This document shows, in pieces, positions 43,769 to 55,653 of a DNA stretch of 64,000 nt. Both the position numbers and the translations under genes were made by a program. The stretch spans positions 1,702,226-1,766,225 of the forward strand of contig JBCAYL010000001.1 of NCBI GenBank assembly GCA_038533575.1, in the 5' to 3' direction. The DNA is from Pseudomonadota bacterium. GTDB taxonomy: Bacteria > Pseudomonadota > Alphaproteobacteria > Rhodobacterales > Rhodobacteraceae. The notes beneath the pieces are model-generated. The model saw nothing but the letters and a program-made list of their open reading frames with translations, made no database searches and was not told the DNA's origin. How positions within the stretch are numbered: position 1 is the stretch's first letter; the number at the start of each line of letters is the position of its first letter.

Positions 43769-44512
43769 TCAGAGCCCCGCTGCCGCGCGCCGCACCGCTT
43801 GGATCCGCTCCGCATTGGGCGGATGCGTCCCCAGGAACCGGTTGCCGGGATCAGGGATGCGCGTGAAATACGCGGCCCCCACGAGCGGATCGTAGCCTGC
43901 CCGCGCCGTCAGGATCGTGCCGAGACGGTCCGCCTCGAGCTCGAAACTCTTCGAATAGCTCCGCGCCGCCACCGCCGCGCCAAGCTGCTGGGCCTGCCGC
44001 ACGGAGCCCGCGTCGCGCCCCAGCGCGGCGGCGAGCACGCCAAAGGAGGCCGCGCCCAGCGTGGCGTTGGCCTGTGTACGCTCGATGTGGCCTGCGATGT
44101 GGTGCGCTGCCTCGTGGCCCAGCACGAAGGCCAGCTCATCGGCATTACGCACGTCCCGCACCAGCGTCTCGGTGAAGCCGAGGACCGGGCGCCCGTTATC
44201 GTCGAGCGTCTGGAACGCGTTGGGCGGCAGGCGCGGGTCCCCGTAGAGCTGGATCGCGAAGTCGCAGTTGAGCCGCGGCGCGCGGGTGCGGCATTCCCGC
44301 TCGAGCACGGGCTCCATCTGGCGCACGATCTGGCGGAAGCTCGCCACGTTCTGCGGCTGCACCGGCCCCTGCCTGATCTCCGGCAGCGACCCCGTGCTGG
44401 CCGCCGCGACCTGCGCGGGCGGTGGCGCCGACACGATGGGTTGCGGCGCGTCGCAGGCCGCGAGCGCCGCGAGGCCCAGAAGGGCGGACAGGCGAATGAA
44501 AAATCCTTGCAT
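43769..44512 (-). CDS. M48-family metalloprotease lipoprotein
   Basis: A 247-residue lipoprotein precursor: signal MQGFFIRLSALLGLAALAAC with lipobox LAAC (Cys near residue 20). The protease domain has the zinc motif HEAAHH (GHEAAHHIAGHIE) and the downstream glutamate ligand in FELEADRLGTIL. Relatives such as LoiP/BepA act in outer-membrane quality control; this one lacks a TPR region. I start it at ATG 44512, where the lipoprotein signal begins; upstream codons are unlike a signal. It contrasts with the dead M48-like protein at 69-1082. Confidence 0.92.
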   Translation of the reverse strand: MQGFFIRLSALLGLAALAACDAPQPIVSAPPPAQVAAASTGSLPEIRQGPVQPQNVASFRQIVRQMEPVLERECRTRAPRLNCDFAIQLYGDPRLPPNAFQTLDDNGRPVLGFTETLVRDVRNADELAFVLGHEAAHHIAGHIERTQANATLGAASFGVLAAALGRDAGSVRQAQQLGAAVAARSYSKSFELEADRLGTILTARAGYDPLVGAAYFTRIPDPGNRFLGTHPPNAERIQAVRRAAAGL

Positions 44513-44625
44513 GGCCGTAGAATAAGGGCGCCGTTCGAAAGGGCCAGCCCCCAGCGCCGCGGCCACGGCAATGTGAGCGGCGCATTCCCGCTTGCGGTGC
44601 CGCAGGTGGCCGGTAATCTCGCTCC

Positions 44626-44856
44626 ATGTACACTGTAGAGCATGATTTCGACGCCACCGTGGTCACCCTCGTGGACGAGGGCAGCAGCCACCTGAAGGAA
44701 GACGTGACGCTGCAGGCCTTCGAGGATTGCGTGACGATCGAGCAGCTCGATCCACGCACTGAGCGGGTGCAGAAGATCACGCTCTCGCTCGCGCAGGTGC
44801 GCGATCTCGCGGCCGCCCTCGACTCGCCCGAGGGGATGTGGCGGCGCGACGGGTGA
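44626..44856 (+). CDS. Small conserved protein upstream of histone-deacetylase-like gene
   Basis: A 76-residue acidic protein (MYTVEHDFDATVVTLVDEGSSHLKEDVTLQAFEDCVTIEQLDPRTERVQKITLSLAQVRDLAAAL). It shows alternating strands and one C-terminal helix, no membrane segment and one Cys. No family recognised. The stop shares GTGA with the next gene, so the two are translationally coupled and probably functionally tied. Confidence 0.7.
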   Translation: MYTVEHDFDATVVTLVDEGSSHLKEDVTLQAFEDCVTIEQLDPRTERVQKITLSLAQVRDLAAALDSPEGMWRRDG

Positions 44857-45950
44857 GCGAGACCGGCTTTTACTGGGACGAGCGCTGCTTCTGGTTCTCG
44901 GGCGGCAATTACGCGTTCACGATGCCCGTGGGCGGCCTCGTGCAGCCCCTCGCCGCCGGGGGCCTGCCGGAGAACCCGGAGACGAAGCGGCGGCTGAAGA
45001 ATCTCATGGATGTGACCGGCATGAGCGCCGCACTCCGCCTCTCAACCGCGGAGGCGGCCACCGAGGAGGACCTGCGCCGCATTCACCCGGCCTCCTATCT
45101 CGAGGCATTCCGGGCCGCCTCTGCGGCGGGCGGCGGCGAGCTCGGGCTGCGCACGCCCTTCGGCGCGGGCGGTTTCGAGCAGGCCGCGCTCTCGGCGGGG
45201 CTCGCCAAGCAGGCCGTGGCCGACGTCATGGCCGGGCGCGTGCGGCGCGCCTACGCGCTCTCGCGCCCGCCGGGGCATCACTGCCTGCCGGATTTTCCCA
45301 ACGGATTTTGCCTCCTGGCCAATATCGCCATCGCGCTCGAGGCGGCGCGCGCGACGCAGCCCGGCCTCCGCGCCGCGATCCTCGACTGGGATGTCCATCA
45401 CGGCAACGGGACCGAGGCGATCTATGCGGATGACGACGCGACGCTAACCATCTCGCTTCACCAGGAGCGGAACTACCCGCTCGACACCGGCAACGCCGAC
45501 ACCGATGCCCGCGCCAATATCAACATTCCCCTGCCGCCTGGCGCGGGCCATGCCAGCTATCTCGAGGCCATGGAGCGCATCGTGATCCCGGCCATCGACG
45601 GCTTCCGCCCCGACATCCTCATCATCGCCAACGGCTACGATGCCGCCGCCATCGACCCGCTCTCGCGGATGCTGGCCACCGCCGAGACCTTCCGCGCGCT
45701 CACCGAGATGGCCCGCGCCCTGGCCGACACCCATTGCGAGGGACGCCTCGTCCTCGTTCACGAGGGCGGGTATTCGGAGGTCTACGTGCCGTTTTGCGGC
45801 CATGCCGTGCTCGAGGTGCTGGAGCCCGCCGCGCCGACCGCGCAGGACCCGTTCGCCGAGACCTTCGCCGCGCGCCAGCCCGGCCCCCGCTTCGCGGCCT
45901 TCGCCTCCGACTGGATCGGCGACCTCGCCCGCCACCACGGGACCGCCTGA
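44853..45950 (+). CDS. Histone deacetylase/acetylpolyamine amidohydrolase family enzyme
   Basis: A 365-residue zinc deacetylase-like enzyme. SRPPGHHCLPDFPNGFCLLANIA contains the charge-relay His pair, LDWDVHHGNGTEAIYADD the zinc ligands Asp and His, and ANGYDAAAIDPLSRM the third Asp, followed by HEGGYSEVYVPFCG. Class II-type amidohydrolases of this group act on acetylpolyamines or similar; the substrate is not known here. The start is GTG 44853, overlapping the upstream stop (GTGA); a GTG at 44838 is less likely. It could matter for acetyl group turnover, as the sirtuin gene is interrupted. Confidence 0.92.
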   Translation: MSETGFYWDERCFWFSGGNYAFTMPVGGLVQPLAAGGLPENPETKRRLKNLMDVTGMSAALRLSTAEAATEEDLRRIHPASYLEAFRAASAAGGGELGLRTPFGAGGFEQAALSAGLAKQAVADVMAGRVRRAYALSRPPGHHCLPDFPNGFCLLANIAIALEAARATQPGLRAAILDWDVHHGNGTEAIYADDDATLTISLHQERNYPLDTGNADTDARANINIPLPPGAGHASYLEAMERIVIPAIDGFRPDILIIANGYDAAAIDPLSRMLATAETFRALTEMARALADTHCEGRLVLVHEGGYSEVYVPFCGHAVLEVLEPAAPTAQDPFAETFAARQPGPRFAAFASDWIGDLARHHGTA

Positions 45951-46059
45951 GCCTTTCCAATCGCCGTTCGCGCGCTTACCTCTGGCCCAAAGCAAGCCCA
46001 GCGCGCGCCAGACCCGACGCCGCCCCCGCACCGGGGCCCCACAGGAAGAGACCCGCCCC

Positions 46060-46623
46060 ATGTCAGAGCTCTCCCCCGCCCAGACCTTCATGCTGACCCG
46101 CCGCTCGCGCTCGCTGCGCATGCTCTCGGGCCCGGCCCCGAAAAAGCGCGAGCTCGACGTGCTGTTGCGCATCGCCTCCCGGGTGCCCGACCACGGCAAG
46201 CTCGAGCCGTGGCGCTTCGTCGTGCTCGAGGAAAAGGCCCTGCGCCGCATCGCCGAGGCCGCCCCGCCCCATATCGAGCGCATCGGCGCCCCCTCGCTCG
46301 CCGCGAGCCAATACGCCGACAGCCCCTTCGCTGTCGTCGTCCTGGAGAGCCCGAAGGAAAGCGAGAAGATCCCCGCCGTGGAGCAGACCTACTCCGCCGG
46401 GGCGGTCTGCCTTTCCCTCGTCAATGCGGCCCTCGCCGGTGGCTGGGGCGCGGTCTGGCTCTCGGGCGCGCTCTCCCATGACCCCGATTTCGCCGCCGAG
46501 GCCTTCGGCGCAGAAGCTCACGAGCGCGTGGCGGGCATCATCCATATCGGGCGCTGCGCGGAGACTCCGCCCGAACGCCCCCGCCCGGATCTCTCCGCCA
46601 AGACCACCTGGATCTCGCGATGA
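46060..46623 (+). CDS. Nitroreductase family protein (YdjA-like)
   Basis: A 187-residue FMN enzyme. TRRSRSLRML contains the FMN-phosphate arginines, RVPDHGKLEPWRFVVLE is the classic family segment, and AALAGGWGAVWLSG lies at the dimer interface. The short length matches the YdjA group. Likely reduces nitro or quinone compounds with NAD(P)H; physiological substrate unknown. ATG 46060 follows AGGAAGAG. The stop overlaps the next membrane gene by 4 bases (ATGA). Confidence 0.92.
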   Translation: MSELSPAQTFMLTRRSRSLRMLSGPAPKKRELDVLLRIASRVPDHGKLEPWRFVVLEEKALRRIAEAAPPHIERIGAPSLAASQYADSPFAVVVLESPKESEKIPAVEQTYSAGAVCLSLVNAALAGGWGAVWLSGALSHDPDFAAEAFGAEAHERVAGIIHIGRCAETPPERPRPDLSAKTTWISR

Positions 46624-47306
46624 TCCTCGACGCCTTCGTCAAATCGCTCAACCAGATCGGCGACCCGCGCTTTCGCGGGGTCCTCTGGCGCGGGATCGGG
46701 CTCACGGCGGCGCTCTTCGTGGGCGCCTACGCGCTCCTCCTCGGGCTCATCCAGTGGCTCGTGGGCGGGCCGGTGACGCTCCCCCTCGTGGGCGAGGTGA
46801 CCTGGGTCGGCGATCTCCTGAGCTGGGGCTCGCTCCTCGTGATGCTCGTCGTCTCGGTCTTCTTGATGATCCCCGTGGCTTCGGCCATCACCTCCATGTT
46901 TCTCGACGAGGTGGCCATCGCGGTGGAGGAGAAGCACTACCCCGAGATGGGAATCCCGCCCCGCACGCCGTTCTGGGACGGGGTGCGCGACACGTTGAGC
47001 TTCCTCGGGGTCCTCATCGGGCTCAACCTCGCCGCCCTCATCGCCTACGCGCTCTTCCCGCCCGGCGCGCCCTTCATGTTCATCGCGCTCAACGGCTACC
47101 TCTTGGGCCGGGAATACTTCACCGTGGCCGCCATGCGGCACCTGGGCCGCGCGGGCGCACAGGCACTCCGGCGCGAACATGCCGGCACGGTCTGGGTGGC
47201 GGGCTGCCTCATGGCGCTGCCGCTCACCTTCCCGCTGGTGAACCTCGTGATCCCCATCCTCGGCGCGGCCACCTTCACCCACATCTACCACCGCCTCGCC
47301 CGCTAG
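46620..47306 (+). CDS. EI24/CysZ-like membrane protein
   Basis: A 228-residue protein with about four to five membrane helices. LVVSVFLMIPVASAITSMFLDEVAIAVEEKHYP and LNGYLLGREYFTVAAMRHL are characteristic of the EI24 domain family (CysZ-like). CysZ imports sulfate, but many relatives have no known substrate. It overlaps the nitroreductase stop, so the two form an operon. Confidence 0.88.
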   Translation: MILDAFVKSLNQIGDPRFRGVLWRGIGLTAALFVGAYALLLGLIQWLVGGPVTLPLVGEVTWVGDLLSWGSLLVMLVVSVFLMIPVASAITSMFLDEVAIAVEEKHYPEMGIPPRTPFWDGVRDTLSFLGVLIGLNLAALIAYALFPPGAPFMFIALNGYLLGREYFTVAAMRHLGRAGAQALRREHAGTVWVAGCLMALPLTFPLVNLVIPILGAATFTHIYHRLAR

Positions 47307-47337
47307 GCCCTGGGGGCCTGCAGCCGAGATCCCGGCC

Positions 47338-47616
47338 TCAGAGATCGGGCGTCGACATGCGGTTGAACCAGTCGATGTCCTCGATGGTGATGATGCCGGA
47401 GACGATGATGCCCGCGATGATCGCCCAGAGCACGAAGGCCACGCCCGTCGTGATCAGGAAGCGCTTCTTGAGCTGCGGGTTCGTGGGGCTTCCGGCATGG
47501 GTGCCGGGGACGATCTCGCCCACGTCGCCTTGCGTTTCGAGCCGGATCGGCAGCACGCAGAGCAGCGTCAGGAACCAGATGACGGCGTAGAGCACGATGG
47601 CGGATGTGATGCCCAT
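47338..47616 (-). CDS. DUF1467 family membrane protein
   Basis: A 92-residue protein with two membrane helices (about 3-22 and 55-77) around the segment RLETQGDVGEIVPGTHAGSPTNPQLKKRF, typical of DUF1467 in Rhodobacterales. Function unknown. ATG 47616 follows AAAGGA; a GTG six codons upstream is less likely. It is next to the methylmalonyl-CoA epimerase gene, an arrangement I believe recurs in this order. The expanded repeat copy lies between them. Confidence 0.88.
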   Translation of the reverse strand: MGITSAIVLYAVIWFLTLLCVLPIRLETQGDVGEIVPGTHAGSPTNPQLKKRFLITTGVAFVLWAIIAGIIVSGIITIEDIDWFNRMSTPDL

Positions 47617-47649
47617 GAGCGGCGGTCCTTTCACGTGGTGCGAGGGCGG

Positions 47650-47695
47650 GATGCCTCCGGCGGCCCTCCGGGGGAGGTACGGGGCACAAAGAAGA
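47650..47695 (+). repeat. Dispersed repeat, expanded copy 3
   Basis: GATGCCTCCGGCGG then CCCTCCGGGGGAGGTACGGG and GCACAAAGAAG. It resembles copies at 14961, 33765 and 58530, with an extra GGCCCTCCG block inside the hairpin. It lies between the epimerase stop and the DUF1467 start. Confidence 0.65.
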
Positions 47696-47715
47696 CAGGC
47701 AATGCGACCCGGTGG

Positions 47716-48129
47716 TCAGACCTGTTCGAGTTCGACGAGCGTGCCCTGGAAGTCCTTGGGGTGGAGGAAGAGGACGGGTTTGCCGTGGGCGCCGATCTTG
47801 GGCTCCCCGTCGCCGAGCACGCGGGCCCCTTCGGCCTTCAGGTGGTCGCGGGCGGCGAGGATGTCTTCGACCTCGTAGCAGACATGGTGAATGCCGCCGG
47901 ACGGGTTCTTGTCGAGGAAGCCCTGGATCGGGGAGCCCTCGCCCAGCGGGTAAAGCAGCTCGATCTTGGTGTTGGGCAGCTCGATGAAGACCACCGTGAC
48001 ACCGTGATCCGGCTCGTCCTGCGGCGCGCCGACCTGGGCGCCGAGCATCGTGCGGTACTGCGCCGCGGCGGCCGCGAGATCCGGGACGGCGATGGCCACG
48101 TGGTTGAGGCGTCCGATCATGTCTTTCAT
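47716..48129 (-). CDS. mce: Methylmalonyl-CoA epimerase
   Basis: Interconverts (S)- and (R)-methylmalonyl-CoA. The 137-residue VOC protein begins GRLNHVAIAVPDLAAAAAQYRTMLGA (metal His), has FIELPNTKIELLYPLGEGSPIQGFLDKNPSGGIHHVCYEV (second His), and ends HPKDFQGTLVELEQV (metal Glu). Together with PrpE and MeaB it supports propionyl-CoA use through methylmalonyl-CoA. Start at ATG 48129, or ATG 48120 (MIGRLNH), which also has a nearby AGGA. Confidence 0.96.
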   Translation of the reverse strand: MKDMIGRLNHVAIAVPDLAAAAAQYRTMLGAQVGAPQDEPDHGVTVVFIELPNTKIELLYPLGEGSPIQGFLDKNPSGGIHHVCYEVEDILAARDHLKAEGARVLGDGEPKIGAHGKPVLFLHPKDFQGTLVELEQV

Positions 48130-48224
48130 TTCCTTTCTTCCGCGATGAGCACCGTCGTTAAGGCGCCGTTAGGCCTCTTGGCCGAAACATGTCGGTCATA
48201 GGCGGCTGTGCGACGGAGGAACAG

Positions 48225-48917
48225 ATGGAAGAGATGGACCGCTACATGAAAGCGCAGGAGCCCACGGCGCTGCGCCCGCTTCTCGGGCAGACCGTGCTCG
48301 CCGTGGAAGACAGCCGCTTTGCCTGCGAGGCGATCCGGCTTGTCTGCCTGCGGTCGGGGGCGCGGATCCGACGGGCCGACAGCCTCAGCGCCGCGCGCCG
48401 GCACCTGAGCGTCTACCGCCCCAGCGTCGTGATCGTGGATATCGGCCTGCCGGACGGCTCCGGCGCCGAGCTGATCGAAGAGGTGGCGCGCGCCGTACCA
48501 CGGGTGCCGGTGCTGCTGGCCACGTCCGGCGATGACAGCCAGTCCGAGGCCGCGATCGCCGCGGGGGCCGATGCCTTCCTCGCCAAGCCCGTGGCCTCGA
48601 TCGGGGCCTTCCAGGCCGCCGTGCTCGCGCATCTGCCGCCCGAGGCGCAGCCGCGGGGCCCGCGCGCGATGAACGATGATCCCGTCACCGCGGACACCAT
48701 CGCCTATTACGACGATCTCGATCACGCGCTCGATGCGCTCTCTGCCGGGGAGGCGGGCTATGTGGGGCAGTTCCTCGCGGGCGTGGCGCGGCAGGTGGGA
48801 GACAGCGAACTCGAGATCCTCGCGCAGCGGCTTTCGGCCGCGCCGGACAGCGCGCAGATCGCGGCCCGGCTCGAAGGGATGCTCTCCCAGCGGATGGGCG
48901 CGCGCGTGGCGGTCTGA
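48225..48917 (+). CDS. Response regulator receiver-domain protein
   Basis: A protein of about 230 residues. A CheY-like receiver spans about 20-140: VLAVEDSRFACEAI (acidic pair), the phospho-acceptor Asp in VVIVDIGLPDGSG, the conserved Thr/Ser region in LLATSGDD and the Lys in AFLAKPVAS. The rest is a helical tail without a DNA-binding or enzyme motif (DDLDHALDALSAGEAGYVGQFLAGVARQVGDSELEIL). GGAGGA sits 4 bases before ATG 48225, which I prefer over ATG 48189, which has no ribosome site. No histidine kinase is adjacent. Confidence 0.85.
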   Translation: MEEMDRYMKAQEPTALRPLLGQTVLAVEDSRFACEAIRLVCLRSGARIRRADSLSAARRHLSVYRPSVVIVDIGLPDGSGAELIEEVARAVPRVPVLLATSGDDSQSEAAIAAGADAFLAKPVASIGAFQAAVLAHLPPEAQPRGPRAMNDDPVTADTIAYYDDLDHALDALSAGEAGYVGQFLAGVARQVGDSELEILAQRLSAAPDSAQIAARLEGMLSQRMGARVAV

Positions 48918-49101
48918 GCTTTGGCCTTCGCGTAGGCAATGGCTGGGCGCGGGCGGTCGCCGGTCAGTGCTTTGGCGACCGTCTTGAGCTGGTCTTCGGG
49001 CGTCGCGCACCGCGCAAGGCGGGCACCTTTATTCCCCCGCCATCCCACAAAGCCGCCACAATCCGGGGCTAGCGCTGGGACGTTTCTTGCAGGGGTGCGC
49101 C

Positions 49102-49287
49102 ATGCTCGCCAATATCTCGATCCGGCTCAGCAATGCCCGCGTGTCACGCGCGGTGGATTGGGCCGTGCTGTCGGTGGGCGCGCTCATGCTCGCGGTGGCG
49201 ATCGTCGGCAGCGTCGTCTCCGGCCCCGCCACATCTGCCGACACCGCCCAGGCTGAGCGGCCCGGGGTGACGCGCTCCGCCCTCTGA
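49102..49287 (+). CDS. Small single-span membrane protein
   Basis: A 61-residue protein. An amphipathic start MLANISIRLSNARVSRAVDW is followed by one helix (about 21-40, AVLSVGALMLAVAIVGSVVSG) and a polar tail. It lacks a lipobox. Similar short proteins near pilus genes occur in this bacterial group, but no pilus gene is close. ATG 49102 follows AGGGG. Convergent with aspS (10-base gap). Confidence 0.6.
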   Translation: MLANISIRLSNARVSRAVDWAVLSVGALMLAVAIVGSVVSGPATSADTAQAERPGVTRSAL

Positions 49288-49297
49288 GGGCTCGGCG

Positions 49298-51082
49298 CTA
49301 GTCCGGCTCCACCACGCGCAGCGAGAGCTCGCGGAGCTGCTCGTTCGTGGGATCGGACGGCGCATCCATCATCAGATCTTCGGCGCGCTGGTTCATCGGG
49401 AACATGATGACCTCGCGGATATTCTCCTGGTCGGCCAGCAGCATCACGATCCGGTCGATGCCCGCCGCGCAGCCGCCATGGGGCGGCGCGCCGTATTGGA
49501 ACGCGTTGACCATGCCTCCGAAGCGCTTCTTCACTTCCTCGGGACCGTAGCCCGCCAGCTCGAAGGCCTTGAACATGATCTCGGGCTTGTGGTTCCGGAT
49601 CGCGCCGGAGACGAGCTCGTAGCCGTTGCAGGCGAGGTCGTACTGGAAGCCTTTGACCTCCAGCGGGTCGCCATTCAGCGCGTCCATCCCGCCTTGAGGC
49701 ATGGAGAAGGGGTTGTGCTCGAAATCGAGCGCGCCGGTTTCCTCGTCGCGCTCGTAGATCGGGAAATCGACGATCCACGCGAAGGCGAAACGGTCCTGAT
49801 CCGTGAGGCCCAGCTCATCGCCGATGACGGTGCGCGCCTTGCCTGCGACCCGCTCGAAGCTCGCAGGCTTGCCGCCGAGGAAGAACGCCGCATCGCCCAC
49901 GCCGAGGCCGAGCTGCTGGCGGATGGCCTCTGTTCGCTCGGGGCCGATGTTCTTCGCCAGCGGCCCCGCGGCCTCCATCCCTTCCCCCTGGTCACGCCAG
50001 AAGATGTAGCCCATCCCCGGCAGCCCTTCCTTCTGGGCGAAGGCGTTCATGCGGTCGCAAAACTTGCGGGAGCCGCCGCCGGGCGCCGGGATGGCGCGGA
50101 TCTGGGTGCCGTCCTGCTCCAGGAGCTTGGCAAAGATGGCGAAGCCCGAGCCCGCGAAGTGCTCGGACACGACCTGCATTTTGATCGGGTTGCGCAAGTC
50201 GGGCTTGTCGGTGCCGTACCAGAGCGCTGCGTCGCGGTAGCTGATTTGCTCCCACGTCTCCGGCGCATCGACCTTGCGACCGCCGCCGAACTCCTCGAAG
50301 ACGCCCGCGATAACGGGCGAGACCGTGTCAAAGACGTCTTGCTGCTCGACAAAGCTCATCTCCATGTCGAGCTGGTAGAAGTCGGTGGGCGAGCGATCGG
50401 CGCGCGGGTCCTCGTCGCGAAAGCACGGCGCGATCTGGAAGTACTTGTCGAAGCCCGACACCATGATGAGCTGCTTGAATTGCTGCGGGGCCTGCGGCAG
50501 CGCGTAGAACTTGCCCGGATGAAGCCGCGACGGCACGAGGAAGTCCCGCGCGCCCTCGGGCGAGGAGGCCGTTATGATCGGCGTCTGGTACTCGCGGAAG
50601 CCGATATCCCACATGCGCTTGCGGATCGAGGTCACCACGTCCGAGCGCAGCACCATGTTCTTCTGCATCTGCTCGCGGCGCAGATCGAGGTAGCGGTACC
50701 GCAACCGCGTCTCTTCCGGGTATTCCTGATCCCCGAAGACCTGCAAAGGCAGCTCGCCCTCGATCCCGCCGAGGACTTCCAAGTCACGAATGAAGACCTC
50801 CACCTCGCCGGTGGGCAGCTTCGGGTTCACGAGCTCCGGATCGCGGGCCTTCACCGTCCCGTCGATCCGGATGCACCATTCCGCGCGCAGCTTCTCCACC
50901 TCGGCAAAGACCGGGCTGTCGGGATCGCAGAGCACCTGCGTCACCCCGTAATGGTCGCGCAGGTCGATGAAGATCACTCCGCCATGGTCGCGCCGCCGGT
51001 TGACCCAGCCCGAAAGCCGGATCTCGGTGCCCACATCAGAGCCGCGAAGGTCGGCACAGGTATGGCTGCGATAGGCGTGCAT
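49298..51082 (-). CDS. aspS: Aspartyl-tRNA synthetase
   Basis: Charges tRNA-Asp, and probably also tRNA-Asn in bacteria lacking AsnRS. The 594-residue class II synthetase has the OB-fold anticodon domain ([25 protein letters not shown]), motif 2 ([30 protein letters not shown]), the bacterial GAD insertion domain, and motif 3 [19 protein letters not shown] use ATG 51082 ([13 protein letters not shown]), the usual N terminus; further upstream codons are unrelated. The gene stands alone. Confidence 0.97.
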   Translation of the reverse strand: MHAYRSHTCADLRGSDVGTEIRLSGWVNRRRDHGGVIFIDLRDHYGVTQVLCDPDSPVFAEVEKLRAEWCIRIDGTVKARDPELVNPKLPTGEVEVFIRDLEVLGGIEGELPLQVFGDQEYPEETRLRYRYLDLRREQMQKNMVLRSDVVTSIRKRMWDIGFREYQTPIITASSPEGARDFLVPSRLHPGKFYALPQAPQQFKQLIMVSGFDKYFQIAPCFRDEDPRADRSPTDFYQLDMEMSFVEQQDVFDTVSPVIAGVFEEFGGGRKVDAPETWEQISYRDAALWYGTDKPDLRNPIKMQVVSEHFAGSGFAIFAKLLEQDGTQIRAIPAPGGGSRKFCDRMNAFAQKEGLPGMGYIFWRDQGEGMEAAGPLAKNIGPERTEAIRQQLGLGVGDAAFFLGGKPASFERVAGKARTVIGDELGLTDQDRFAFAWIVDFPIYERDEETGALDFEHNPFSMPQGGMDALNGDPLEVKGFQYDLACNGYELVSGAIRNHKPEIMFKAFELAGYGPEEVKKRFGGMVNAFQYGAPPHGGCAAGIDRIVMLLADQENIREVIMFPMNQRAEDLMMDAPSDPTNEQLRELSLRVVEPD

Positions 51083-51225
51083 GGGGGGTCTCTCCTCGGG
51101 AAAACGTCGCGCCGATACACTGGACAGGGGCCGCGAAGTCAACCCGGCGCAGGGCGAATTGGCCCTGCGCGCGCGCTTTCCGTCGAAGAGAGGCGAGCGG
51201 GACGCAGCGCGCCCCGCGCGGTCGG

Positions 51226-51915
51226 TTATTCGGCCGCGATGCGCACCGGTTCGAGATCGAGGAGCGAGGGGCTCAGGAACTCCACCGTCGCCACCCCGTC
51301 CGGGAAGCGCCGCGTGCGCGCCGGCGCGCCGGGGAAGCCGATGACCGTGAGACCCGCCGCCTGCGCGGCCTCGGCGCTCTCGGGCGTGTCCTCGATGCAA
51401 AGCACATCGCCGGGATCGACGCCCAGCGTCTCCATGGCGTGCTGGTAGATGTCGGGCGCGGGCTTCGGGTTCTCGATGAAGCGGCGCTCGCCGATATAGT
51501 CGAAATCCGAGGACCGCACCGCGCCGCGCAGCCCCATGAGCACCGTCTGGACCTGGATCCCGCTCGTGGAAGTCACGAAGGCCCGCAGCATGCCGCGCTG
51601 GCCCGCGGCGGCCAGGAGCTCGCGCACACCGGGGCGCGCGGGCGTGCCATGATCGTTGAGCAGCGCCTGGAATTGCGCCTGCTTGGCGGCGTAGAGCGCA
51701 TCGATATCCACGTCATCGCGCGCGCCCTTGGCCTCCGCCACCCGGGCGATCCGCGCCCGCCCGCCCTGCTGAAGCAGCAGGTCGGCGTAGTGCTCCGGCG
51801 TCAGCACCCAGTCGAGCCCGGCCTCGGCAAAGGCCCGGTTGAAGGCTTGCCGTTGCAAATCAGAGGTTTCCGACAGAACTCCGATAGAGCCGAGAAAAAG
51901 CGCGGTGTGGGGCAT
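51226..51915 (-). CDS. HAD-superfamily (CbbY-like) protein lacking the nucleophile motif
   Basis: A 229-residue HAD-fold protein. The N-terminal motif I, normally DxDGT, is replaced by [13 protein letters not shown], so the catalytic Asp nucleophile and acid-base Asp are missing. Motif II (FVTSTSG), the motif III Lys in [12 protein letters not shown] and the motif IV metal ligands in [12 protein letters not shown] remain. Phosphatase activity is therefore unlikely by the usual mechanism; a regulatory or substrate-binding role is possible. ATG 51915 fits the start of the domain. Divergent from carB. Confidence 0.85.
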   Translation of the reverse strand: MPHTALFLGSIGVLSETSDLQRQAFNRAFAEAGLDWVLTPEHYADLLLQQGGRARIARVAEAKGARDDVDIDALYAAKQAQFQALLNDHGTPARPGVRELLAAAGQRGMLRAFVTSTSGIQVQTVLMGLRGAVRSSDFDYIGERRFIENPKPAPDIYQHAMETLGVDPGDVLCIEDTPESAEAAQAAGLTVIGFPGAPARTRRFPDGVATVEFLSPSLLDLEPVRIAAE

Positions 51916-52101
51916 GAAGCATCTCCCAAAGTGGTGCGGACCGGGCGTTTGAGCCGGGAGCGCCGCTCCCGTGCACGCAAGGGTAGTGTGCGCGCGCAGC
52001 AAAGCCACTCCGCGCCCGTGAAAAGCCGGGCGAAAGCGCCTTGCGCCGCCCGTGCCCATCCCTATAACGCCGACAATTTGCTTGCCCGGGGGAGCCTCAC
52101 G

Positions 52102-55392
<3,291 letters not shown>

Positions 55393-55479
55393 ATCTTGCA
55401 ACTTGTTACCTGTCATCAGCTAAACTTGGCGTTGGGCGTCTAGTTGTGCATAGTCGTAGAAAAGAAGCGGGAGTTCTGC

Positions 55480-55653
55480 ATGTCTGAGCATCTGAAAGAG
55501 TTGGTCGAACGAGCAAAGCGGGTCCGTATGACTTCGCCCGAGCGTCAGGCTCAACGCGTTAGTTTTGCGTTCGGCACCGCCAACATTGAGAACGAAGATG
55601 TTACGCGAGAGATGGTGGAAGAAGTTGTTAGAAAGTTGGAACGAGAAGGGTAG
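55480..55653 (+). CDS. VbhA-like antitoxin of a Fic toxin
   Basis: A 57-residue helical protein. The motif TANIEN (residues 33-38) fits the Fic-inhibitory pattern (S/T)xxxE(G/N), in which the Glu blocks ATP binding by the toxin, and the following helix EDVTREMVEEVVRKLEREG resembles VbhA. ATG 55480 has GGAG upstream; a longer start at 55444 lacks support. It overlaps the Fic start by one base. GC is lower than in the neighbouring core genes. Confidence 0.8.
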   Translation: MSEHLKELVERAKRVRMTSPERQAQRVSFAFGTANIENEDVTREMVEEVVRKLEREG

